Positions 38,431 through 46,702 of a stretch of DNA of 64,000 nt are shown one piece after another. The stretch's first letter is position 1. The number at the start of each line of letters is the position of its first letter. A program made the position numbers and the translations under genes. Under the pieces are notes generated by a model that saw only the letters and a program-made list of their open reading frames with translations, was not told the origin of the DNA and searched no databases. Source of the stretch: Rikenellaceae bacterium (GTDB lineage: Bacteria; Bacteroidota; Bacteroidia; Bacteroidales; UBA932); assembly GCA_003542575.1 (NCBI GenBank), contig DPKJ01000014.1, positions 300,566 to 364,565 on the forward strand, in the 5' to 3' direction.

Positions 38431-40530
38431 ATGGCAGTTCTCGAGAAGATCCGCGTCAAAATGGGTGTCTTTATCACAGCAATCATCGGATTGGCACTTC
38501 TTTCATTTATAATAGACGCTGACACATTACAATCGGCATTCTCTGTTTTCTCATCGAAATACGATGTGGGAGAGATGAAAGGGAAAGCAATATCTTATCA
38601 AGATTTTCAAAAAAGAATAGACTACTTTAACCGGATTAACCAGATTGTTTCCGGCTCGGCCTCAATTGATGAGCAGACATCGGAGATGATTATCAGAAGC
38701 GCCTGGCAGGATCTGCTGAGCGACAATGTGATTATTCCATTTATCGAGTCGGCAGGCATTGCAGTTGGTGATGAGGAGATGTTTGACCTGAGTCAGGGAA
38801 AGAATATCTCGCAGGTACTTGCAAGGGAGCAGGCATTTGTTGGAGAAAACGGAATGTTTGACAGAAACCTTTTGGTCCAGTTTATTAAAGCGATTCCGAT
38901 GGACGAATCGGGCAATCTTGCAACATACTGGGATTACCTTGAGAAAAACATGAAGGTAGACCAACTTGTTGGTAAATATGTTACTCTACTAGCCAAGAGC
39001 AACATCCAGAATCCCGTTGAACTCAGAAGAAGCATAGAGGACAACAACATCACATCTGATGTGTCTTTTATTGTTCAGCCATACTCATTTGCAGAGGACA
39101 CATCAATTGTTGTTTCGAAGCAGGAGGTAAGAGACTACTACAACAAGCACAAACATAATTTTGATCAGCCTGCAAGCAGAGATCTGGAATATGTGCTTTT
39201 TGAGGTTGTTCCTTCAATGGAGGATATTAACGCTGCCGAAGATGATATTGAAAAGCTGATGGAAGAATTTTCTACTTCAGACAACCTGAGACTTTTCCTT
39301 GCACGCAACTCAGACAAACCACTTGACACTTACTACTATAAAGCAGGAGAGCTTGCATCAAAATCACCGGTGCTTGACAGTTTTGCCTTCAAAGCAAAAT
39401 ACTCAGATGTTCTCCCTGTTTTCAAAGAGGGAAATACATTCAAGTCAGCAAGAATCAACTCAATCAAACAGATGCCTGATTCAGTTTTTGTTCAGCACAT
39501 TCTGCTTCCAAATCAGGACAAAGCCACTGCCAAGAAAGGTGCCGATAGTCTTATTGCACTTATCGAAAAGGGCGCTGACTTTACACAGGTAGCTGCTGAG
39601 AACTCGCTTGACAAGAATCCTAATACAATTCCGGGTGAAATCGGTTGGCTGACACAAAGCGCCATGATTCCTGGCTTTGACACATGCTTCGTTGCAACTC
39701 CCGGCAAACTGTTTACCCATGAGACACAGTATGGACTTCACATCATAAAGGTGAAGGAGAGAACTAAACCAATCAGCAAGGTTCAGCTTGCAGTTCTTGA
39801 AAAAGCAGCAGTAGCGGGCAGAGAGACTTACCAGGGCTTCTATGCAAAGGCAAACGAACTTGCTTCAAGATCTGAAGGAAAGATTGAGAAGTTTAACGAA
39901 GTCACAAAAGAGATGAATATTTACCCGATGCCGGCATATAACATTGCAGAGGGTGCAAAGAGTATAGCCAACTACCCTAATACAAGGGAGATAGCAAGAT
40001 GGGCATACGAAGCTAAGGTAGGTGATGTTTCTCAGATAATATCTGTTGATAACAAATACTTCTTCATAGTTTCCCTGACTAAGGTAAGAGAGAAGGGAAT
40101 TCCTGCACTTGCAGATGTTGAGAAGGATATTGCATCAATCCTGAGAAGAGATAAGTCTAATGAAAAATTGGTTGCTTCTGTTAAAGAGAAAACGGCAGGA
40201 CTAACCTCTCTGGAGGCAATTGCAGAGGTATTGGGAACAACCGTAAGCAAGCAGACAGGTGTATCATTCGGCGCTCCGGGATCGCAGCAATTTGACCCTA
40301 AATTCATAGGTTTTGTTGCAGGAGCAACTCCAAATACTCTTGTAGGACCGGTTGCCGGAAATATCGGAGCATATATCTTTACGGTTGATTCACGTGAAAC
40401 AGGTGCATTCTTTACAGAAGACGATGCAAAAGCCAGAGCAAATCAGGTGTTCGGATACCAGGTTCAAATGATACCTACAATTCTTGAGAAGGCTGCAAAA
40501 GTTGTTGATAACAGAGCAAAATTCTTTTAA
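38431..40530 (+). CDS. PpiD/SurA-type peptidylprolyl isomerase, membrane-anchored
   Basis: A 699-residue periplasmic chaperone with an N-terminal membrane anchor (about residues 11-30, GVFITAIIGLALLSFIID). A SurA/PpiD-like N-terminal chaperone region and one clear parvulin domain follow (VQHILLPNQDKATAKKGADS ... GEIGWLTQSAMIPGF ... YGLHIIKV, about 350-445). A second degenerate rotamase-like part follows. It assists folding of outer-membrane proteins. Last gene of the run from mfd; a strong terminator follows. Confidence 0.88.
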   Translation: MAVLEKIRVKMGVFITAIIGLALLSFIIDADTLQSAFSVFSSKYDVGEMKGKAISYQDFQKRIDYFNRINQIVSGSASIDEQTSEMIIRSAWQDLLSDNVIIPFIESAGIAVGDEEMFDLSQGKNISQVLAREQAFVGENGMFDRNLLVQFIKAIPMDESGNLATYWDYLEKNMKVDQLVGKYVTLLAKSNIQNPVELRRSIEDNNITSDVSFIVQPYSFAEDTSIVVSKQEVRDYYNKHKHNFDQPASRDLEYVLFEVVPSMEDINAAEDDIEKLMEEFSTSDNLRLFLARNSDKPLDTYYYKAGELASKSPVLDSFAFKAKYSDVLPVFKEGNTFKSARINSIKQMPDSVFVQHILLPNQDKATAKKGADSLIALIEKGADFTQVAAENSLDKNPNTIPGEIGWLTQSAMIPGFDTCFVATPGKLFTHETQYGLHIIKVKERTKPISKVQLAVLEKAAVAGRETYQGFYAKANELASRSEGKIEKFNEVTKEMNIYPMPAYNIAEGAKSIANYPNTREIARWAYEAKVGDVSQIISVDNKYFFIVSLTKVREKGIPALADVEKDIASILRRDKSNEKLVASVKEKTAGLTSLEAIAEVLGTTVSKQTGVSFGAPGSQQFDPKFIGFVAGATPNTLVGPVAGNIGAYIFTVDSRETGAFFTEDDAKARANQVFGYQVQMIPTILEKAAKVVDNRAKFF

Positions 40531-40565
40531 ACCCAAACGAACTATTTAATTTAACCGCTGATACC

Positions 40566-40600
40566 AAATAAAAAATGACCTCCCCGGAGGTCATTTTTTT
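40566..40600 (+). terminator. Rho-independent terminator after ppiD-like gene
   Basis: Stem of at least 14 bp (AAAAATGACCTCC / GGAGGTCATTTTT) with a two-base CC at the apex, then more T. GC-rich inside and flanked by A and T tracts. Confidence 0.88.
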
Positions 40601-40705
40601 TATGTTTTGTTGTATAAGTATGTTTAACTACTTTTATAGTCAGTTTGTTGAGCATTTCATTTGTTATTGAATATCAAAGCACCGTTAAATTAAAGCATAA
40701 AGAAT

Positions 40706-41917
40706 ATGAAAAAATTTAAGTTGACAGATTTTCTGTTAGTATTATTCTTAATGTCCATTATTGTCTCATGTTCAAATAAAAAATCCGCAAACGGAATAAT
40801 TGAGATTGATGCATTCAGGAAGTACCCCCAACTAAACCTTGACCTGGGCGAAATTGCAGAAATCAGATACATTCCATTAAAGTTGGGCGAGGATACTATC
40901 TTTATTAACCCTGGTTATGGCCGCCATTTTTTTGCTACCCGTAATAAATTCTATCTGAATAATGGCAATTTGGACGATCCTAAGATAATTGTCTATGATT
41001 ACGAAGGAAACCCATTATACAGTATCGGAAACAAAGGGCGGGGGCCGGGTGAATTTATGGCACCATTCACCTATGCGGTAGATACTTTAAGGGGTGAAGT
41101 ATTTATAAATAGTTCAATGCAAGACCGTATAATTGTTTATGATACAAATGGAAACTTCAAAAGATCTGCCGATTTCTCGGAGAGGTTAAGAATCAGGAAC
41201 ATGGATCTAGTAAATGATAACACTTTGCTAGGGTATAACCCGAGGGTAACCTATATTGTTCCCGCCGGGTTATCCGGGGCAGGCAGAATAAGAAAGTCAG
41301 GCAGGACTATGAGCCTTATAGATATTGATAGCTTGTCTCTCATTGATTTCCCGGATTTAAGCTTTGAGAGAATATACGATGCAAATCAATCATGGGGATC
41401 ATCTAAGGCTATAGTCAAAACTGACAATGGAGTTTACTTCTTTAGCATCTGTTCAGACACAACCTATCATATTAGCAAATCTCTGGAAATATCGCCACGT
41501 TTTGTTGATGTATCCAGCTATTCCAATAAAGAAGAAAATGGCATATACCCGGTTATTGAGAACGATAGGTACGTTTTCCTTTATTCTCAACCTAGATTTC
41601 AGACTATGATTCGGTTAGAAGAAAAGCAATTAAAACTTTTTGCCTACGATAAAACCCAAAACAAACTGTTTGATCTTGCCAAAGGGATTATGAGAAAGAA
41701 CCTGGATGGCTCTTTCAATACCCATTTTATAGAATCCCTTAATTATGCTTTCTTTTTCGAAGGTACAACATTGAATCATAATTATTTAGTAAGATGTCTC
41801 AGTTACAAGACACTGATGGATAATTACGCCAATCTCCCCGACACCCTAAAGAGAATAACCGACAAGATGACCGAAAACGATAACCCGGTACTTCAGGTGG
41901 TGAAATTCAAGAATTGA
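40706..41917 (+). CDS. 6-bladed beta-propeller lipoprotein
   Basis: A 403-residue protein with a lipoprotein signal peptide (IIVSCSNKK). The body matches the Bacteroidota '6-bladed beta-propeller' (BF3164/DUF4934-like) pattern: an early AEIRYIPLKLGED strand and the diagnostic GNKGRGPGEF loop. The C-terminal run KRITDKMTENDNPVLQVVKF closely parallels the second copy at 42.6 kb (KKIAQSMNDTDNPVIVRVKL). These surface or periplasmic lipoproteins have no established function. Single gene after the ppiD terminator. Confidence 0.82.
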   Translation: MKKFKLTDFLLVLFLMSIIVSCSNKKSANGIIEIDAFRKYPQLNLDLGEIAEIRYIPLKLGEDTIFINPGYGRHFFATRNKFYLNNGNLDDPKIIVYDYEGNPLYSIGNKGRGPGEFMAPFTYAVDTLRGEVFINSSMQDRIIVYDTNGNFKRSADFSERLRIRNMDLVNDNTLLGYNPRVTYIVPAGLSGAGRIRKSGRTMSLIDIDSLSLIDFPDLSFERIYDANQSWGSSKAIVKTDNGVYFFSICSDTTYHISKSLEISPRFVDVSSYSNKEENGIYPVIENDRYVFLYSQPRFQTMIRLEEKQLKLFAYDKTQNKLFDLAKGIMRKNLDGSFNTHFIESLNYAFFFEGTTLNHNYLVRCLSYKTLMDNYANLPDTLKRITDKMTENDNPVLQVVKFKN

Positions 41918-42075
41918 CAAGCAATCCCTGGGAATTCTTTCCTTCTCTTTCATATCCAGAGAGTTATCACAATTCTGCTATTTTGTTTAAATTGTTGATT
42001 TTCAATCAAAAGGAAAGAAATCTCAGGGATGAAAATCCGTGTTCTTCGTTAAGATGTGCTTTGTGCAGGAAGATT

Positions 42076-42444
42076 TTACTCTTCGTAAAGGGAGTTTTTA
42101 AAAATTTCAGGCAGATCTGAATCTGTTCTCTCCTTACTGATTATTTGAACTAGCTTAAATTTTACAGGAGATTGATCAACATATTGCTCTGTGGCTCTCA
42201 TGGTCACTTTTATCGTGTATTCATAACCACGTTCATATACAAAGCCTTCAATATCGCGGGAAAGCAGTGCCCAATTGTCATTTTGGTACTTTTTGCTCAG
42301 GAACCAAACTCCTGCATTCATTTCATCCTGTATAGGGCTAAGATATCTCTCCGAAGCAATGCTTAAAACTAAACTATTTTCATTTTTTGAACACCCTGAT
42401 AAAGTAAGGCACAGTAGCGCGACAATGATTGTGATATTTCTCAT
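42076..42444 (-). CDS. Small lipoprotein, DUF4377-like
   Basis: A 122-residue lipoprotein (lipobox TLSGCSKNE). The body WALLSRDIEGFVYERGYEYTI, read from residue 58, resembles the DUF4377 pattern of small Bacteroidota lipoproteins. It lies on the opposite strand between two propeller lipoproteins. Function unknown; the DUF assignment is from memory of the pattern and moderately sure. Confidence 0.68.
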   Translation of the reverse strand: MRNITIIVALLCLTLSGCSKNENSLVLSIASERYLSPIQDEMNAGVWFLSKKYQNDNWALLSRDIEGFVYERGYEYTIKVTMRATEQYVDQSPVKFKLVQIISKERTDSDLPEIFKNSLYEE

Positions 42445-42582
42445 AATTAGATATTTAATGATGCAAATATAATGACTAATTTGACATTTAAACCTTGTGG
42501 CGTAAAATAATATTTATATACTTTTACGTTATGTATAAATATTTTGTATTTTGCCATTGACCTGATTTAAATATTGATTCTA

Positions 42583-43788
42583 ATGAAAAGGATATTGTTT
42601 TTGCTCATAGTTGTGTTTACCACTTGCCAGTGCAGTAATAGTGAAAAAGACAAAGAATTGAGAGTAATTGATGTAGAGGGAGGAGTGGGCAAGGGGCGAT
42701 TAGTTAAATTGTCGGAGATTGCGGAGTCAATAGAGTATATTCCTCTTGAGACAAACAGCGAATTGATGTTGGGAAAGATATTTTATGACAGGATTTTCTA
42801 TGAAAAGGGAGTGTTCTATTTGATGGAGCGGGATCAGTCGACAATTCTCTTTGATAAAAAGGGCAGATATTTAAATAAAATAAGCAAACCGGGTAAAGGG
42901 CCCCGTGATGTAAATATGTCGCTTGATGTGGATGTTGACCTTAAAACAGGAAACATCATACTTATGGAAAGGCAAAAAATTATTGAATACTCAACTGATG
43001 GGGAGTTGTTAAAAACGGTTTTCTTTCGCGAAAATCCTCTGTTGGCAGAGTTGCATTTAAACCGTTTTAAAAAGATTGGAAATAACTATTTTCTGCTTTT
43101 GCATGTGAACGAGAAAACCCGGAATTCAATTATGGTAATGGATACTACAACAGAGATTGTTTCAAAGGTTGTGTATCTGCAGGAGGATTATGAAATCTTT
43201 TCGGGGAAACCACTTCAGGTAACTCAGCCAAATTTTTACAAATACAAAGAGAGTGTACGTCTGATTAACGGCTATAGCAATTGCATATTAACCATTGATG
43301 AAAACCATAATATTGATACCGCATATTATTTGAATTTTGGCAAATACAGAGCGGATATTAATAATCCTGATCAATTCACTTTTAAAGCACCCTGGTTGTG
43401 GTCACGATTTGAGATTTATGAAAGCGACAGATTTCTGTTGATGACATATCATTTAGGTCCACTTTCTGAAAAGCCTTCAAGAGTCATTGGAAGGCGAGGT
43501 CCTTACGATTATCAGCATGAACACTCTGTTTTTGACAAGAAAACCGGGAAATTTCAATTTATTCATCAGCCTGAAATCAACCAGCTGGGATTTGTGGAGG
43601 ATTTTGAAGGGGGTCCGGCCTTCTGGCCCAAATATGTGAGTTCAGATGGATATCTGATAACCTATATGTATGCCCGCGAATTTAAAACTCACGCAGAGAC
43701 ACATAAAGTCTCCGATAAATTCAAAAAGATTGCCCAAAGTATGAATGATACCGATAATCCGGTAATTGTTCGTGTTAAGCTTAAATAG
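42583..43788 (+). CDS. 6-bladed beta-propeller lipoprotein (second copy)
   Basis: A 401-residue lipoprotein homologous to the one at 40.7 kb. It shares the AESIEYIPLETNSE opening, the SKPGKGPRDV loop in place of GRGPGE, and the C-terminal DTDNPVIVRVKL. The signal peptide ends near TTCQCSNSE, with the lipid-bearing cysteine uncertain between two. Start is the ATG at 42583; the frame extends upstream only from TTG. Its stop codon lies at the start of a 19-bp tandem repeat shared with the convergent hydrogenase gene. Confidence 0.8.
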   Translation: MKRILFLLIVVFTTCQCSNSEKDKELRVIDVEGGVGKGRLVKLSEIAESIEYIPLETNSELMLGKIFYDRIFYEKGVFYLMERDQSTILFDKKGRYLNKISKPGKGPRDVNMSLDVDVDLKTGNIILMERQKIIEYSTDGELLKTVFFRENPLLAELHLNRFKKIGNNYFLLLHVNEKTRNSIMVMDTTTEIVSKVVYLQEDYEIFSGKPLQVTQPNFYKYKESVRLINGYSNCILTIDENHNIDTAYYLNFGKYRADINNPDQFTFKAPWLWSRFEIYESDRFLLMTYHLGPLSEKPSRVIGRRGPYDYQHEHSVFDKKTGKFQFIHQPEINQLGFVEDFEGGPAFWPKYVSSDGYLITYMYAREFKTHAETHKVSDKFKKIAQSMNDTDNPVIVRVKLK

Positions 43789-43844
43789 AGGTTAAAGTCT
43801 TTGTTTGAGATTAAAGTGTTTGTTAGAGGTTAAAGTGCCTGCTT
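43788..43844. repeat. Three 19-bp tandem repeats between convergent genes
   Basis: Units at 43788-43806, 43807-43825 and 43826-43844 follow the pattern GAGRTTAAAGTnnnTGyTw. The array begins at the propeller stop codon, and the third unit encodes the last residues and stop of the leftward hydrogenase gene. It appears to be a local duplication of the hydrogenase gene's 3' end. Confidence 0.75.
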
Positions 43845-45242
43845 AAGATTTTTTCTGGCAAGTGAAAGTGGTGCTAGAGTAGAAGGTCCGTTAATACATC
43901 CGCCGGGGCATGCCATTACCTCTACAAACTGTGCCTGTGGTCTCTTTATCATACTTTTAAGAAGGGCAATGTTCTGTTTGTTGAGGCCATCTATACTCAT
44001 TGTTGAATATCTCTCACCGGTAGCGTGAGCAACAGCCTCCCTAACTCCTCCGGACTGAGCAAAACCGCGTCCCAGATGTGTGACTTCGGGATTGAGCGGT
44101 GCCTCTTCACATTCGCGTACATCAACTTTATAGGCAGCAAGAAATGCCCCAACCTCCTCAAAACTCATCACATAATCGACCTCCTGTAATGAGTCTGCCT
44201 CGTGTCGTTTAGCAAGGCATGGGCCAACAAAAACTACCTGTGCATCAGGATTTTTCTCTTTAACGCGACATGCAGCATAAACCATGGGGCTTTGGGTGTG
44301 AGATACATACGGTTTAAATGCAGGGGCGTGTTTTTCTACCCATTCTGTATAAGCAGGGCAGCATGATGATGTCATGAATGAATCTCCCTGACTTATCCGT
44401 TCAATAAGTTCTGCAGATTCATGGCGGGCAGTATCCTCAGCACCGAGGGCAACCTCAACAATCTCGTCGAATCCGATACGTTTCATTGCTGTAATTATCT
44501 GCCCGGGCGTGGCATCAAACTGCCCGAATATAGCCGGAGCAACTATTGCAACAATATTAACACCGGGGCGTGACGCCATCTTGTGAATATCAACAATTTT
44601 TGATCTCTCCATAATAGCACCATAGGGGCAGGCTTGCATACAACGACCGCAGTATATACATTTATCCTTGTTAATATTTTCCGTTCCGTCGGAATTTTTG
44701 GTGATTGCCTTTACCGGGCAGGCATCTTCACATGGCACAGGTGTATAAATTATTGCATGATAAGGACATACCTTCTGGCAAATTCCACAGCTTACGCAGT
44801 CCTCCTGAGTTATAATTGCTTTGCCCTGTTTGAAAGATACTGCTCCTTTGGGGCAGTTCATCAGGCATGGACGCCCCTCACACCCCCTGCACATATTGGT
44901 TATGAAGTACTGAGATTGCATACATGCGCTACACGCCTCATGAACGACCGATAGGATTGACTCCTTTACATTTTTATTGTCAAGCGAACGCTGTGCGTAA
45001 GACTCAAGGGATATAAGATCAATATCTTCGTCTTTAATATCAAAGCCGAGAATTGATATTATTTTGTGTTTTATAATATAGCGGTCTTTATGTACGCAGC
45101 AATCTATGTTGCGTTTTTCCCTGGGACGCATCTCAACGGGAATTCTCTTTATCTCTTCGACCAGTTTTTCCCGGATCAGGATTTTAACAAGGCGTATCAG
45201 GAGTTCGCGCTTTGCCAGCATCGCATAATTATCATACAGCAT
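43830..45242 (-). CDS. [FeFe]-hydrogenase, group B-like, multi-ferredoxin
   Basis: A 470-residue enzyme for H2 production or uptake with ferredoxin. The N-terminal half is rich in Fe-S ligands: Cys118/121/126/130, the ferredoxin motif CVSCGICQKVCP (149-159), extra Cys171/175 and CIYCGRCMQACP (195-205). The H-cluster domain has L1 TSSCCP (Cys294/295), L2 FVGPCLAK (Cys342) and L3 EVMACPGGCINGP (Cys445/449), so proton-transfer and cluster-ligand cysteines are all present. FVGPC instead of MPC points away from group A toward group B. Its ATG lies inside the upstream 2Fe-2S gene (11-base overlap). Last gene of the 13-gene cluster. Maturases HydEFG are not in this window. Confidence 0.88.
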   Translation of the reverse strand: MLYDNYAMLAKRELLIRLVKILIREKLVEEIKRIPVEMRPREKRNIDCCVHKDRYIIKHKIISILGFDIKDEDIDLISLESYAQRSLDNKNVKESILSVVHEACSACMQSQYFITNMCRGCEGRPCLMNCPKGAVSFKQGKAIITQEDCVSCGICQKVCPYHAIIYTPVPCEDACPVKAITKNSDGTENINKDKCIYCGRCMQACPYGAIMERSKIVDIHKMASRPGVNIVAIVAPAIFGQFDATPGQIITAMKRIGFDEIVEVALGAEDTARHESAELIERISQGDSFMTSSCCPAYTEWVEKHAPAFKPYVSHTQSPMVYAACRVKEKNPDAQVVFVGPCLAKRHEADSLQEVDYVMSFEEVGAFLAAYKVDVRECEEAPLNPEVTHLGRGFAQSGGVREAVAHATGERYSTMSIDGLNKQNIALLKSMIKRPQAQFVEVMACPGGCINGPSTLAPLSLARKNLKQAL

Positions 45243-45492
45243 CGTTCAGGGCCTCTTTTAAAATTTGCATTAAATTTGATTTACTTACTCCCGAAATTGT
45301 CTTTCCGTTAACTTGTATGTAGGGAGGTTCTCCTACATCTGAGCACAACCCCATACACGGCGAATAGCTGACCGAGATGCGTTTCATAATATCATCAGGT
45401 AAAAGCTCAAGCACTGCTCGCAGTTCGGCTCCCCCCATGACATAACACATAGTTCCGGTGCAAATTTTCAGATTTATCCTCTCCATTCCCAT
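45232..45492 (-). CDS. Small [2Fe-2S] thioredoxin-like ferredoxin (NuoE/HydC-like)
   Basis: An 86-residue single-domain protein with the four cysteines of NuoE/HydC-type [2Fe-2S] proteins: Cys11 and Cys16 (CTGTMC), Cys46 and Cys50 (CMGLC). Start may be this ATG or the next in-frame one two codons later. It lies between the SpoIIE phosphatase and the catalytic hydrogenase and overlaps the latter, so it probably shuttles electrons to it. A NADH-oxidising HydB/NuoF partner is absent, so NADH coupling is not supported. Confidence 0.85.
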   Translation of the reverse strand: MGMERINLKICTGTMCYVMGGAELRAVLELLPDDIMKRISVSYSPCMGLCSDVGEPPYIQVNGKTISGVSKSNLMQILKEALNDAV

Positions 45493-45517
45493 TTATTAAG
45501 AATTAATTGAGTGTTTT

Positions 45518-46702
45518 TTAGATATAACTAATGTCAACATCTTTCAGCCATTTGCTTTCAAGGAGTGATTTTATCTTTTTAACCACATTTCGCCTGATTT
45601 CCAGCTCGATGGGCAGTGTTGGATCCTGGTGCGCAATATTGATACGTGTTCCCACCAGAAAAGTTATCTTGTCGCTCTCGTTTAGCAATCTGAGTAATTT
45701 CTCGGCCGGACCGTCCTTATTTTTTGACTCATGCTCCTCTTCGGAAAGTATTCTCTCTACCTTGCTAAGGGTAAGAATTCCTTCTGTAATGAGATCTATA
45801 CCATCCATTTTGGAAATTGGAGGAAGCTCCCTGTCGGAGGGACTTATGTCTGTACTTATGGAACGGCCTGTCTCTCTGGAGATGATTTGTGCGGTTGTTC
45901 CACCGCAAACTATCTTTCTTCCATGGAAATCGCGAATGTAATTGCTCAGATAGCCATCATTCTTTTCGTCATATGGAGGGCCTGTGCAAACTAAAAGATT
46001 ACGGGGTTTGCGCATGTAAATAACGCAGCAGCTTGTATCATCTTTCAAAACAGAGTAATCGTTTTGTTCTGCCTTTAATACTATGCGGCGTGAGAGGTCC
46101 TTGGCAGAGATGTCCGGACTTTTACTTACAATCATAGAGATATAATCTTTACTCCCCTCCTCCCAGCCAAATGGCATATTCAGATTTCCCATTCCCGACT
46201 GACTCACACCATCGCTGAAAAATATTATCCGGTCTTCCTTATACATTTGAAAATCAGATATTAGAAGATGGGTGTTGTCAAGATCTTCGCGTTCTACCGG
46301 TATCTTTTTTTTCTGGATATTTACAAATTCTCCGTTACGGAGCAAGTAAAAGGAGGGAGTTTCATACTCGGCTATCCTTACTTTACCAAAGCAATCTATT
46401 TCGCACAGACAAAAGGTAGAATAACTGATTTTACGTATTACATCCTGCGGCAGAGTTTTAAGAACAGATGATGCGGAGTCCATAATATCTTCGTTCAACA
46501 GCGAAAAGTTGAGCAGCATTGAGGATGTAATTGTTGATAGAACGCTGGCTTTGATACCGCTTCCAAGTCCGTCAGACAATACGCTTATAACGCGACCCTC
46601 CTCCTTAAACTTGTGGGACATGAAGGTATCTCCGCAAACGATATGTCCTACCTTGTTTTTCTGACAGCAATCGACCTCTATGAAATCACCGTTAACTCTC
46701 AT
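45518..46702 (-). CDS. SpoIIE-type PP2C serine phosphatase, hydrogenase-linked
   Basis: A 394-residue soluble phosphatase. The N-terminal domain (about 20-232) carries the metal aspartates of the SpoIIE/PP2C fold in VLSDGLGSGIKAS (Asp44), IIFFSDGVSQSG (Asp164) and KDDTSCCVIY (Asp222). The C-terminal 160 residues (LLVCTGPPYDEKNDG ... KIVCGGTTAQII) form a second region I cannot name. Start is ATG 46702, overlapping hydS by 11 bases. SpoIIE-type phosphatases next to sensory [FeFe]-hydrogenases are known in other anaerobes. The likely job is to turn the HydS signal into dephosphorylation of an unseen STAS or anti-anti-sigma-like partner. Confidence 0.85.
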   Translation of the reverse strand: MRVNGDFIEVDCCQKNKVGHIVCGDTFMSHKFKEEGRVISVLSDGLGSGIKASVLSTITSSMLLNFSLLNEDIMDSASSVLKTLPQDVIRKISYSTFCLCEIDCFGKVRIAEYETPSFYLLRNGEFVNIQKKKIPVEREDLDNTHLLISDFQMYKEDRIIFFSDGVSQSGMGNLNMPFGWEEGSKDYISMIVSKSPDISAKDLSRRIVLKAEQNDYSVLKDDTSCCVIYMRKPRNLLVCTGPPYDEKNDGYLSNYIRDFHGRKIVCGGTTAQIISRETGRSISTDISPSDRELPPISKMDGIDLITEGILTLSKVERILSEEEHESKNKDGPAEKLLRLLNESDKITFLVGTRINIAHQDPTLPIELEIRRNVVKKIKSLLESKWLKDVDISYI

